From positions 1 to 19,363 of the forward strand of contig JAKQKF010000161.1 of the NCBI GenBank assembly GCA_029560815.1: a DNA stretch of 19,363 nucleotides. Reading direction: 5' to 3'. A program made the translations under genes and the position numbers. Below the pieces are notes generated by a model, which had not been told where the DNA came from, searched no databases, and saw nothing but the letters and a program-made list of their open reading frames with translations. The stretch comes from a bacterium (GTDB taxonomy: Bacteria; KSB1; UBA2214). This document shows, piece by piece, positions 1-6,550 of the stretch (position 1 is the first letter of the stretch; every line of letters starts with the position of its first letter).

Positions 1-1
1 C

Positions 2-220
2 ACAGCCTTCACCAAGACCTTCACCGGTCAAATCATCATCGCCAACAAAAGAAGCAAGTTCCTGGCCGGCGGCGATTCCGGATCGCTGATGGTGCAGGAT
101 GTGACGACCAATCCCAAGGCCGTCGGCCTGCTCTTCGCCGGCAGCACCACCACCGCCATCGCCAATCCGATCGGTCAGGTACTCTCATTTCTCGGCGGCG
201 CGACCATGGTCGGCAATTAA
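2..220 (+). CDS. C-terminal end of a trypsin-like serine protease (partial)
   Basis: An open frame enters from the left edge and ends at TAA 218-220, leaving 72 residues. It contains GGDSGSLMV, the GDSG motif around the catalytic serine of chymotrypsin-fold (S1-like) proteases. A stretch reading AVGLLFAGSTTTAIANPI follows, as expected for the last strands and the substrate-pocket wall. The histidine and aspartate of the triad must lie upstream, outside the window, so activity cannot be judged. The short tail after the serine resembles bacterial Nal1-like/trypsin-like proteins more than HtrA, because no PDZ domain follows. The family call is fairly sure; the substrate is unknown. Confidence 0.75.
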   Translation, partial: TAFTKTFTGQIIIANKRSKFLAGGDSGSLMVQDVTTNPKAVGLLFAGSTTTAIANPIGQVLSFLGGATMVGN

Positions 221-267
221 TCAGCTTCCAGGGCGGGTATGAGCCCGTCCGCTGCTGTTTCCCCATG

Positions 268-299
268 ACACCCGTTCTGTTCAGGACGGGTGTTTTTTT
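268..299 (+). terminator. Rho-independent terminator after the protease gene
   Basis: ACACCCGT (268-275) pairs with ACGGGTGT (286-293). The stem extends inward by a T-G wobble, C-G and T-A to give about 11 pairs around a GTTC loop, and runs into seven T residues (293-299). A weaker hairpin, GGGCGGG/CCCGTCC (231-237/244-250), sits between the stop codon and this terminator. The T tract is only on the plus side, so it should stop the protease transcript. It probably does not stop the leftward gene ending at 344. Confidence 0.9.
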
Positions 300-343
300 A
301 TGGTCAGGCTTTGTGCGGTTTAAAAGGTGCGGGAAGAGGAGCT

Positions 344-1879
344 CTACCAGGCGGCCGTCTGGCCGGGGAGAAGGGCGGGGAGTTCCTGACGGACCGCGTA
401 ATTGATGCGCTCGGCCCAGAGGTCGGAGGGATTGCGGTCATCGGTCAGAACGACGGCGTTTTCTGTTCCGGGGATATAGCGGTTGTCCCAGGCGTGGTTG
501 CGCTGTACGACCGACCAGTGGGCATAGTCGTCATCCAGAAAATCGAAGGGACGGCCGAGCCAATCGTCCGGGAATTCGAGGGGCCGGTTGGCCGCCAGCA
601 GCAGTACATTGCCCAGGGCGTTCGGTGGTTCGGCCGTCGGCAGGGCGATGATATGTGAACAACTCTCTTTGAGGGTTAAAGCGAGACTCCGGATCAGGAC
701 ATCCTCCCAGCCGAGCGCTTCAGTATTGACGGCAAGAACGCCCTCCTCCGTCAACCGTGATTTCATGAGTTCAAAAACCTCGGTGCTGGTGAGGTGAAAA
801 GGGATGGAACTGGAGCCGAAGGCGTCGAGGATGATCACGTCATATTTTTTGTCCGTCCTGCGCAGATGCTGACGGCCGTCGATGATACGCACTTGCGCTT
901 CATGCGGCAGGAGGCCGAAATAGTCCGCGGCCATGCGCGCCACCACCGGGTCGATCTCGACCGCCTCCACCTGCCACCCCTTTTCCGTCCAGTTCTTCGC
1001 GACCGAACCCCCGCCCAGCCCGATCAGCAGCATCTCCCCGGTCCGATCAAAAAAATTGCGCACCAGATCCAGCGCCACCACGTACCGCATCTCGGTCCTG
1101 AAATTTTCCGCCTGGACGGAGGTATGGATCGCCCCGTCTATGAGCAGGTAGCGCATCGCGTTCTGTTCGAGAACCCGAATCTCGCCATAGGGACTTTGGC
1201 CGGTGAAGAGCACGCCGGGCGCTTCTTTGGCCTGGAGGGCCTTTACCACCGGACCGAGGGTGAGCAGGCCGAGCAGAACCATCGCCTCCGGCGCAAAGGC
1301 CCGCCGTTCGAGGACAAAGACCGCCACCGCACTCACGATGAGGAGCGCCGCGATGGTGAAGGTGAGACGGTTGACTCCCATGGCCGGGATGAGCCAGTAG
1401 GCGGTGAGCAGGGCGGCGATGACGCTCGCCAGGGTGGAGAGGGCGGAAAGCGAACCGGCCGTGCGGCCCAGTTTCTCGAGCTGCCGGGTTTTCAGCTTGA
1501 GGGCGTAGGGGGTCACCATGCCGAGCAGAGTGAGGGTCGGCGCGAAAAGCAGCAGGGCTGCCAGAAGCACCGCCGCGCGCAATCCGAGCGGGGTCAGGGC
1601 GAGCAGCAGCGGCTTTTTGATCAGGGGCACCAGCATCAGCCAGATCCCCGCCGCGGCCGGAAGCCACGCCAGCCGGCGCAGGGTTGCGCCGCGGTCAGCC
1701 CAGCGCCCGCCGAGATAATAGCCGCAGCTCAGCGAGAGCAGGGTGATGACGATCAGGGCGGACCAGAGATAGAGGCTGACGCCGTAAAAGGGGCCGAGGA
1801 CGCGGGTGCCGAGGAGTTCGATGGCGAGCACCGCGGCGCCCGCCACCGTTACGAGGAGGTAGATCAGATATTTGGTCAT
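344..1879 (-). CDS. Membrane protein with spermidine-synthase-like (SAM-fold) domain
   Basis: About 511 residues. The first ~215 are a series of hydrophobic helices (about seven). The rest is a Rossmann-type domain of the spermidine synthase superfamily, with glycine-rich loop GLGGGS (288-293 counting from a GTG one codon upstream), acidic EIDP (309-312), DGR (335-337) and DAFGSSSIP (353-361). This is the architecture of 'fused MFS/spermidine synthase' proteins. The DAF..SIP motif replaces the D(S/T)xDP-type active-site loop of true spermidine synthases, so aminopropyl transfer is doubtful and another SAM-type substrate or a non-enzymatic role is possible. It starts with tandem GTG-ATG codons at 1882/1879 and no clear ribosome site. 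I chose ATG. It lies 78 bp behind the cytochrome gene, probably in one transcript. Confidence 0.85.
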   Translation of the reverse strand: MTKYLIYLLVTVAGAAVLAIELLGTRVLGPFYGVSLYLWSALIVITLLSLSCGYYLGGRWADRGATLRRLAWLPAAAGIWLMLVPLIKKPLLLALTPLGLRAAVLLAALLLFAPTLTLLGMVTPYALKLKTRQLEKLGRTAGSLSALSTLASVIAALLTAYWLIPAMGVNRLTFTIAALLIVSAVAVFVLERRAFAPEAMVLLGLLTLGPVVKALQAKEAPGVLFTGQSPYGEIRVLEQNAMRYLLIDGAIHTSVQAENFRTEMRYVVALDLVRNFFDRTGEMLLIGLGGGSVAKNWTEKGWQVEAVEIDPVVARMAADYFGLLPHEAQVRIIDGRQHLRRTDKKYDVIILDAFGSSSIPFHLTSTEVFELMKSRLTEEGVLAVNTEALGWEDVLIRSLALTLKESCSHIIALPTAEPPNALGNVLLLAANRPLEFPDDWLGRPFDFLDDDYAHWSVVQRNHAWDNRYIPGTENAVVLTDDRNPSDLWAERINYAVRQELPALLPGQTAAW

Positions 1880-1957
1880 CACTGCCGCTGATTAGGGGTT
1901 CCGGATCCAGAATGATCATTATACGGGATGGTCAGGTGTCTTCCTGCCGACCTGCTG

Positions 1958-2839
1958 CTATTGGGCCGCGTGGCACTGGATGCAGATCGGCTGGCTCGCA
2001 GCGTCGGAATGGCAGACGGTGCACTCGTCCATATCGGCGCGGGCGGCGCGGGCATGGGCTCCGCCGGTGGTCATATTGGACCAGGCGGCGCGGGCGTGCG
2101 AACGCGGCATCACCATCTGGGCCTGATGGCAGCTCACGCAGTAGCTCTCATCCTCATGACAGGTCAGGCACTGCTCCTTGTTGCCCTTGGCGGCGAGGCC
2201 GTGATTGTTGATATAGTTGAGCGGATGGGCCTGGCGGTCGAGATTGCCCTTTTTATGGCAGTCGATGCACTGATTGTCGGTGTGGCAGAGCTTGCACTCA
2301 TCCTTATCGGTGTGCATCTGCACCCCGTGGGCTTTGGGCCAGTCGAGGGTATGGGTGGCCGGTTCCAGATTTTCACCACCGGCGTGGCAGTCGTAGCAGT
2401 AGCCCGGTTTGGCGAGATCGTCGTGGCAGCTCGAACATTTGGCCATGCCCGGCAGGTGCACAGCGGCGACCGTTTCGCTGGCGGCGATGCCGGTGTGACA
2501 GGATTCGCAGGTCATTTTGTCCGAAATATGGCGGGCGTGGGGAAACTTGGCAATGTAGGCGCTGATGCGCGGCTCGGCCTTGGCGTTGTCGACATCGCTG
2601 TGGCAGAGGCCGCATTCGGCCTCGCGGTCGTGGCAGGTATAGCAGCTCTCCATGTCGGGCAGGAGGTTGTCGGTCGCCAGAGCGCTCTCCGCCGCGTTAT
2701 GACAGTCGGTGCACGCGGCACCGACGGCTTCACTGTGCAGTCTGTGCGAGAATTTGAGTTCAGAAACCTGGGCCTCCGCGGCTGGAATCCGGAGAAGGGC
2801 CAGAGCGGTCAGGGCGGCGCAGATGAGAATTCTTTTCAT
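1958..2839 (-). CDS. Periplasmic dodecahaem c-type cytochrome
   Basis: 293 residues with a clear Sec signal peptide (MKRILI...AAEA, cleavage near residue 23). There are twelve CXXCH haem-attachment motifs, with first cysteines at residues 43, 66, 76, 111, 135, 148, 182, 191, 224, 234, 273 and 286. Many fall in close pairs 9-13 residues apart, the packing seen in multihaem electron wires. Additional histidines (32, 35, 101, 104, 128 and others) could be distal ligands. No catalytic domain is visible, so it is best read as an electron carrier in the periplasm or lodged in the outer-membrane porin encoded just upstream (18-bp gap). It resembles the MtrA/cytochrome c3-like and NrfB/DmsE group by haem density but is not confidently assigned to one family. 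Confidence 0.92.
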   Translation of the reverse strand: MKRILICAALTALALLRIPAAEAQVSELKFSHRLHSEAVGAACTDCHNAAESALATDNLLPDMESCYTCHDREAECGLCHSDVDNAKAEPRISAYIAKFPHARHISDKMTCESCHTGIAASETVAAVHLPGMAKCSSCHDDLAKPGYCYDCHAGGENLEPATHTLDWPKAHGVQMHTDKDECKLCHTDNQCIDCHKKGNLDRQAHPLNYINNHGLAAKGNKEQCLTCHEDESYCVSCHQAQMVMPRSHARAAWSNMTTGGAHARAARADMDECTVCHSDAASQPICIQCHAAQ

Positions 2840-2857
2840 ATGAGGGCTCCTCTTCTC

Positions 2858-4045
2858 TTACCAGCGGTAGGTGATATGGTTCAGGAAACGTGCATCGCTC
2901 TCCGTGAAGCGGTTGGTCAGCCACTGGTATTCAGCGATGACATTCCAGCGGCCGAGGGTATAGCCGAGGCGCGCAGCGTTGGCGAGCTGGTCGTCGTACT
3001 CGTAGACCGTCTCGGTGCGGTACCTGGAGTAATCGACATAGAGCGAGGCGATAAGTTTGGGCAGCACCTCGTATCCATAGTTGAAAAAGGCGCTGATCTG
3101 GTCGCCGGTGTAGCCGCTCTCGTAGAGCAGACCGACGCTGCCATCGTCATTGTTGAGCGAGAGCAGAAGACGGTCCGCGCCCTCCTGGTCGAGCATGAGG
3201 TGCTGATACTGGGCTTCGACTGCGAGGCCGGGCAAAAGCTCGTAATCGGCCCCGGCGCGCAGCCGCGAGTAGGGCTTGACCTCGAAGATGGTGAAATAAG
3301 AGTTGGCATAGACCTGGGGATTCTGCTGCTTGAACTCGACAAAGGTGGCCAGTTTGTCGTTCCAGGAACGGCTGGCGTTGAGGAGCAGCCGGTGCATGCG
3401 CTCGTTCTCGAGATCGTAATGGGACTGCAGACGGAGGCGGACCCAGGGGAGCAGATCGCTCTCAAGGTTGGCGCCGGCGATCTGCCAATAGGCCGCATCA
3501 CTGTCGGCTTTGCGCAGGTAAAAGAGCTGGGCAGTGCTGGAGTAGATTTTTTTAGCCTGAACCAGCCCTCCGAGCACCGTGGCGTCCTCCAGTTTCTGCA
3601 CCTTGAAAGCGCGCGAGCCGATGCTCTCCACGCCGCCATAGAGCTGCAGCGAGAGCTTTTGGCCGAAAGCGTAGCGGGCATTGAGGCCGTCGAGGGCCCC
3701 CAGCGTGGTGCCCGGGTGGAGGAACTGCCGGCCGAAAACCAGGTTCAACCGGTTATTGAGCAGGTTTTTGGCCTCGAGATTGAGGGCAAAGGCGCGAAAA
3801 CGCAGGTCATTGTCCAGCTCCTGGTTGGCGTCGGTGAGGAAGCGGATGTTTGAATTCAGGGCGAGATGTTTGCAGGGGCTGACGGCGGCAAAGTTGAGAT
3901 ACTGAAAAAAACGGGTGTGAGCCTTGTCGCTTTCGTAAGCGTAGATCGAATTGCGCGCGCTGCCATGAAACGAGATGCCCTGGGCGGCGAGGGCGCCGGC
4001 CAGCAGCAGCAGGAGGAGGGGCAGGAAGTGCAGTCGATTTTTCAT
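2858..4045 (-). CDS. Outer-membrane beta-barrel protein, likely porin partner of the cytochrome
   Basis: 395 residues. A signal peptide (MKNRLHF, a leucine run, then ALAAQG) leads into alternating polar/hydrophobic segments rich in aromatic residues, separated by turns. The protein ends ITYRW, with a terminal aromatic residue typical of barrels recognised by the BAM machinery. No CXXCH is present. The start is supported by a TGAGGA ribosome site a few bases before ATG 4045. Being first in the cluster and 18 bp from a 12-haem cytochrome, it plausibly forms the sleeve of a porin-cytochrome conduit, analogous to MtrB/PioB. It is shorter than MtrB and shows no N-terminal CXXC, so the parallel is functional inference. 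A general alginate/phosphate-type porin is the alternative. Confidence 0.8.
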   Translation of the reverse strand: MKNRLHFLPLLLLLLAGALAAQGISFHGSARNSIYAYESDKAHTRFFQYLNFAAVSPCKHLALNSNIRFLTDANQELDNDLRFRAFALNLEAKNLLNNRLNLVFGRQFLHPGTTLGALDGLNARYAFGQKLSLQLYGGVESIGSRAFKVQKLEDATVLGGLVQAKKIYSSTAQLFYLRKADSDAAYWQIAGANLESDLLPWVRLRLQSHYDLENERMHRLLLNASRSWNDKLATFVEFKQQNPQVYANSYFTIFEVKPYSRLRAGADYELLPGLAVEAQYQHLMLDQEGADRLLLSLNNDDGSVGLLYESGYTGDQISAFFNYGYEVLPKLIASLYVDYSRYRTETVYEYDDQLANAARLGYTLGRWNVIAEYQWLTNRFTESDARFLNHITYRW

Positions 4046-4080
4046 GGTTCCTCACGGGTTGGTTAGGGATAGATAGTTCA

Positions 4081-4086
4081 AATATA
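4081..4086 (-). promoter_or_regulatory. Candidate -10 element for the porin-cytochrome cluster
   Basis: On the minus strand the AT-rich leader of the barrel gene contains TATATT. No good -35 hexamer stands 17 bp upstream. That position (about 4104-4109) is instead overlapped by the palindrome at 4105-4121, which would suit an activator-dependent promoter. The transcript would start near 4074, about 30 nt before the start codon. Confidence 0.4.
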
Positions 4087-4104
4087 CGAAATAACAAGAT
4101 ATTA

Positions 4105-4121
4105 GCGTTGATAATCATCGC
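4105..4121. promoter_or_regulatory. 17-bp near-perfect palindrome, candidate regulator site
   Basis: GCGTTGATAATCATCGC is an inverted repeat with 8-bp arms, one mismatched pair and a 1-bp centre. Its centre falls about 39 bp before the inferred start of the leftward porin-cytochrome transcript, the usual place for a class II activator. The heptamer ATAATCA within it recurs at 4128-4134, 17 bp away. Spacing between the TTGAT-like halves does not fit an FNR box. The binding protein is unknown. Confidence 0.45.
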
Positions 4122-4258
4122 AAAAACATAATCAAGCTGATGCAAAAAAACAAGTGAATTGTGCACGCTTTTTTCAGGTGTAGACAAATGCGGATTCCTG
4201 CGGCGGGTGCAGGCGGATGCCGGGGCGGTGCAGAGTGCATTGCGCAGGTTTGAGCTGA

Positions 4259-4299
4259 GGCGCCGCTGCCGGGGCGGGCAGGAGGGTGCGGGCGGCGCC
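4259..4299 (+). other. Hairpin with G-quadruplex-capable loop upstream of the symporter
   Basis: GGCGCCGC (4259-4266) pairs perfectly with GCGGCGCC (4292-4299). The loop carries four G runs, at 4271-4274, 4276-4278, 4284-4286 and 4290-4292, separated by 1, 5 and 3 bases. That satisfies the usual intramolecular G4 pattern, although the last run touches the stem. It lies about 30 bp upstream of the symporter -35 box, so it would act on DNA and not in the symporter mRNA. The surrounding 4190-4320 stretch is otherwise G-rich non-coding sequence with no gene I can support. Confidence 0.45.
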
Positions 4300-4331
4300 G
4301 AAAGCATGGTTCGGGCGGCTGAAATTTGACC

Positions 4332-4360
4332 TTGCATTTCCTGCTCGTGTTTCCTAAATT
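4332..4360 (+). promoter_or_regulatory. sigma70-like promoter for the symporter-cyclase pair
   Basis: TTGCAT (4332-4337) and TAAATT (4355-4360) are separated by exactly 17 bp. Transcription would begin near 4367, giving a leader of about 43 nt before the chosen start at 4410. Confidence 0.5.
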
Positions 4361-4409
4361 GCGCGAAACAACCACCGCTTCCACTCCCACTGACACCGAG
4401 GAGATGGTC

Positions 4410-5729
4410 ATGGATTCAGCTTCACCCCGTCCCAAACGCCCCCTGCACATCAAAATATTCATCGGCCTGGCCGTCGGCGTTATTGCCGGACTGATCGTCA
4501 ACTTTTTCTGGGGGGAGAGTGCGGGGCTCGACTGGCTCATCCGCAATCTCATCGCCCCGGTGGGGCAGATCTTTCTGCGCATTATTTTCATGGCGGTCAT
4601 TCCGCTGATTTTTTCCGCCCTCGCCCTGGGCGTCGCTGAACTTGGTGATATCCGCCAGCTCGGCCGCATCGGCGCCCGCACTCTCGGCTATACCGTGATC
4701 GTAACCCTGATCTCGGTGATGATCGGTCTCTTTCTGGTCAACTGGATCCGGCCCGGCGCGGGTCTGAGCGAGGCGGAACGGCAGATGCTGACGGGTTCGC
4801 TCACCGCCTCCTCGGTCAGCAGGGCGGTCCAGAGCGCCGCGGAGGCCAAATCGATCGTGCAGACCCTGCTCGATCTGATCCCGAAAAATCCCCTCGCCGA
4901 TGCCGTGGGGGCCTTTGACGAGAATTATCGCGGCGGCGGCGTCCTGGCGGTGATGGTCTTTTCCCTTTTTGTCGGACTCGCCCTCACCCTGACGCGCTCG
5001 GAGCGCACCGAGACTTTCGAGCGTTTTCTGCAGGGGCTCTATGATGTCGTGATGATGATCATCAACATGGGAATGAAGCTGGCTCCGGTCGGCGTTGCCT
5101 GCCTGGTCTTCAGCGTGGTGGCGCGTCTCGGCCTCGATGTGGTGATGATTCTGGGCAAGTATGTCTTTGTGGTCATGGCCGGGCTGCTGATCCATATGCT
5201 GGGAGTCTACTCCCTGCTCCTCAAGTTTGTTGTCCGGGTCAGTCCATGGCGCTTTTTCGGCCGCATCAAGGAGGTTATTCTCACCGCCTTTTCGACCAGT
5301 TCGAGCAATGTCACCCTGCCGACGGCGCTGCGCGCGGCCGACCAGAATCTCGGCATACCACGCCATATCGGCAATTTCGTCCTCACCCTCGGCTCCACCG
5401 CCAACCAGAACGGCACCGCCCTCTACGAGGGGGTGACTGTCCTCTTTCTCGCCCAGTTTTTCGGGATCGAGCTGACCCTGGTGCAGCAGCTTACGGTCGT
5501 ATTCGCCTCGGTGCTGGCCGGGATCGGCACCGCCGGTGTGCCGGGCGGCTCCCTGCCGGTCATCGTCCTGGTCCTGCAGTCGGTCGGTGTGCCCGGTGAG
5601 GGCATCGGCATTATTTTCGGAGTCGACCGCATCCTGGACATGTCGCGCACGGTGATCAATGTCACCGGCGACCTCACGGCGGCGATGTACGTCACCCGCG
5701 CCGAAGGGCATGAACTGGAGCTGGGATGA
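4410..5729 (+). CDS. Dicarboxylate/amino acid:cation symporter (DAACS family)
   Basis: 439 residues of a GltPh/EAAT-fold inner-membrane transporter that takes up dicarboxylates or amino acids using an ion gradient. Landmarks are the HP1 serine-rich motif SSSNVTLP (297-304), the NMD-region motif GSTANQNGTALYEG (328-341), HP2 with GTAGVPGGS (373-381), and the TM8 segment GVDRILDMSRTVINVTGD, which keeps the residues equivalent to GltPh D390, D394, R397, N401 and D405. The conserved NMD triplet that helps build a sodium site is NQN (332-334) here, so ion coupling or substrate may differ. An upstream in-frame ATG exists at 4326, but GAGGAG at 4398-4403, six bases before ATG 4410, and the start of a charged N-terminus favour 4410. 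The cyclase gene follows after 52 bp. Confidence 0.92.
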   Translation: MDSASPRPKRPLHIKIFIGLAVGVIAGLIVNFFWGESAGLDWLIRNLIAPVGQIFLRIIFMAVIPLIFSALALGVAELGDIRQLGRIGARTLGYTVIVTLISVMIGLFLVNWIRPGAGLSEAERQMLTGSLTASSVSRAVQSAAEAKSIVQTLLDLIPKNPLADAVGAFDENYRGGGVLAVMVFSLFVGLALTLTRSERTETFERFLQGLYDVVMMIINMGMKLAPVGVACLVFSVVARLGLDVVMILGKYVFVVMAGLLIHMLGVYSLLLKFVVRVSPWRFFGRIKEVILTAFSTSSSNVTLPTALRAADQNLGIPRHIGNFVLTLGSTANQNGTALYEGVTVLFLAQFFGIELTLVQQLTVVFASVLAGIGTAGVPGGSLPVIVLVLQSVGVPGEGIGIIFGVDRILDMSRTVINVTGDLTAAMYVTRAEGHELELG

Positions 5730-5781
5730 TGAGCTCCCGCCGGGACTGTACGCCGCTCCCGCCGCCACAGCGGAGGGCGGC

Positions 5782-6477
5782 ATGAAGGAATTTCCTTTCC
5801 GTGTCGTCGATCTGACCCATCCCCTGCAGCCGGGGATGCCGGTCTGGCCCGGTGATCCGCCCCTTGAGATCGCACCGGCCGCGGCGATGGAACGGGAGGG
5901 CTATTTTCTCGAGCGGTTCTCGCTGGGCGGGCACTCCGGCACCCATGCGGGCGCGCCGGCCCACTATCTTGCGGGCGGCTTGACCATCTCCGCGATCCCC
6001 GCCAGCCGACTCGTCGCCCCCCTGTTCACCATCACCGTGCCGCTGCAGTGCGACGCTCTCCTTGAACCCGCCGATGTGGCCGATTGGGAGGCGCGTTTCG
6101 GCCCCCTCCCGCCCGGCTGCGCGGTGGCGGTCGCCACCGGCTGGAGCCGCCGCTGGCCGGATGAAAAAAGCTATCTGGGGCGCGCGGCCGACGGCAGCCT
6201 CCATTTCCCCGGCATCAGCCCGGCGGCGATGGAACTGATCGTTAGAGCGCGCGGTGCGCGCATCGTCGGCATTGACACGCCCGGCCTCGACGGCGGCCTC
6301 TCTGCCGATTTTTTGTCCGGGAAGATACTGGCCGGGCAGGGGGGCATCCATCTCGAAAATCTCACCGCCCTCGATCAGCTGCCCGCCCGCGGCGCCTGGA
6401 TCGTGATCGGCGCGCTGCCGATCGCCGGCGGCAGCGGCTCCCCGGCCCGCGTCCTCGCCCTGGTTACGCGCGCCTGA
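5782..6477 (+). CDS. Cyclase-family protein (kynurenine formamidase-like) with altered metal site
   Basis: 231 residues of the Cyclase/KynB superfamily: DLTHPLQPGMPVWPGD (10-25), HSGTHAGAPAHY (51-62), GIDTPGLDGG (163-172), LENLTALDQLP (191-201) and a final LPIAGGSGSPAR. These hydrolases use a binuclear metal centre built from HxxxHxD, a later His and a Glu. Here H51, H55, H61 and E192 remain, but the Asp of HxGTHxD is G57 and the His expected twelve residues before the Glu is G180. It may bind metal differently or be a non-catalytic homologue. ATG 5782 follows GGAGGG at a suitable distance; the open frame extends further upstream without support. It is probably co-transcribed with the symporter and may process its cargo. 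The substrate is unknown. Confidence 0.85.
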   Translation: MKEFPFRVVDLTHPLQPGMPVWPGDPPLEIAPAAAMEREGYFLERFSLGGHSGTHAGAPAHYLAGGLTISAIPASRLVAPLFTITVPLQCDALLEPADVADWEARFGPLPPGCAVAVATGWSRRWPDEKSYLGRAADGSLHFPGISPAAMELIVRARGARIVGIDTPGLDGGLSADFLSGKILAGQGGIHLENLTALDQLPARGAWIVIGALPIAGGSGSPARVLALVTRA

Positions 6478-6495
6478 GACGCGCCGCCGCCACAT

Positions 6496-6532
6496 AAAAA
6501 AGCCCTTCCTGCATGAGCTGGAAGGGCTTTTT
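6496..6532. terminator. Bidirectional terminator between convergent genes
   Basis: GCCCTTCC (6502-6509) pairs with GGAAGGGC (6520-6527) around a 10-base loop. It is flanked by an A run on the left and a T run on the right, so it works in both orientations. It sits 18 bp after the cyclase stop and 18 bp beyond the permease stop. Confidence 0.92.
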
Positions 6533-6550
6533 CGTGAGCGGGTCAGCCGG

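Noticed and set aside
1928..3853. 641-residue plus-strand open frame
   Set aside because: It is antisense to the cytochrome and barrel genes, whose signal peptides and twelve CXXCH motifs are unambiguous. The frame is a GC-rich shadow with no domain and no ribosome site.
4079..4086. Bacteroidota-type -7 element TATATTTG on the minus strand
   Set aside because: It matches TAnnTTTG by chance-level length and has no well-placed -33 motif. Other promoters in the window are ordinary sigma70 type.
4105..4121. FNR/CRP box reading of the palindrome
   Set aside because: The TTGAT-like halves are separated by one base instead of four, so it does not fit the FNR or CRP consensus.
4422..5783. 453-residue minus-strand frame rich in His, Asp, Gln
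   Set aside because: This composition is typical of the antisense of a membrane transporter gene; the symporter on the plus strand is certain.
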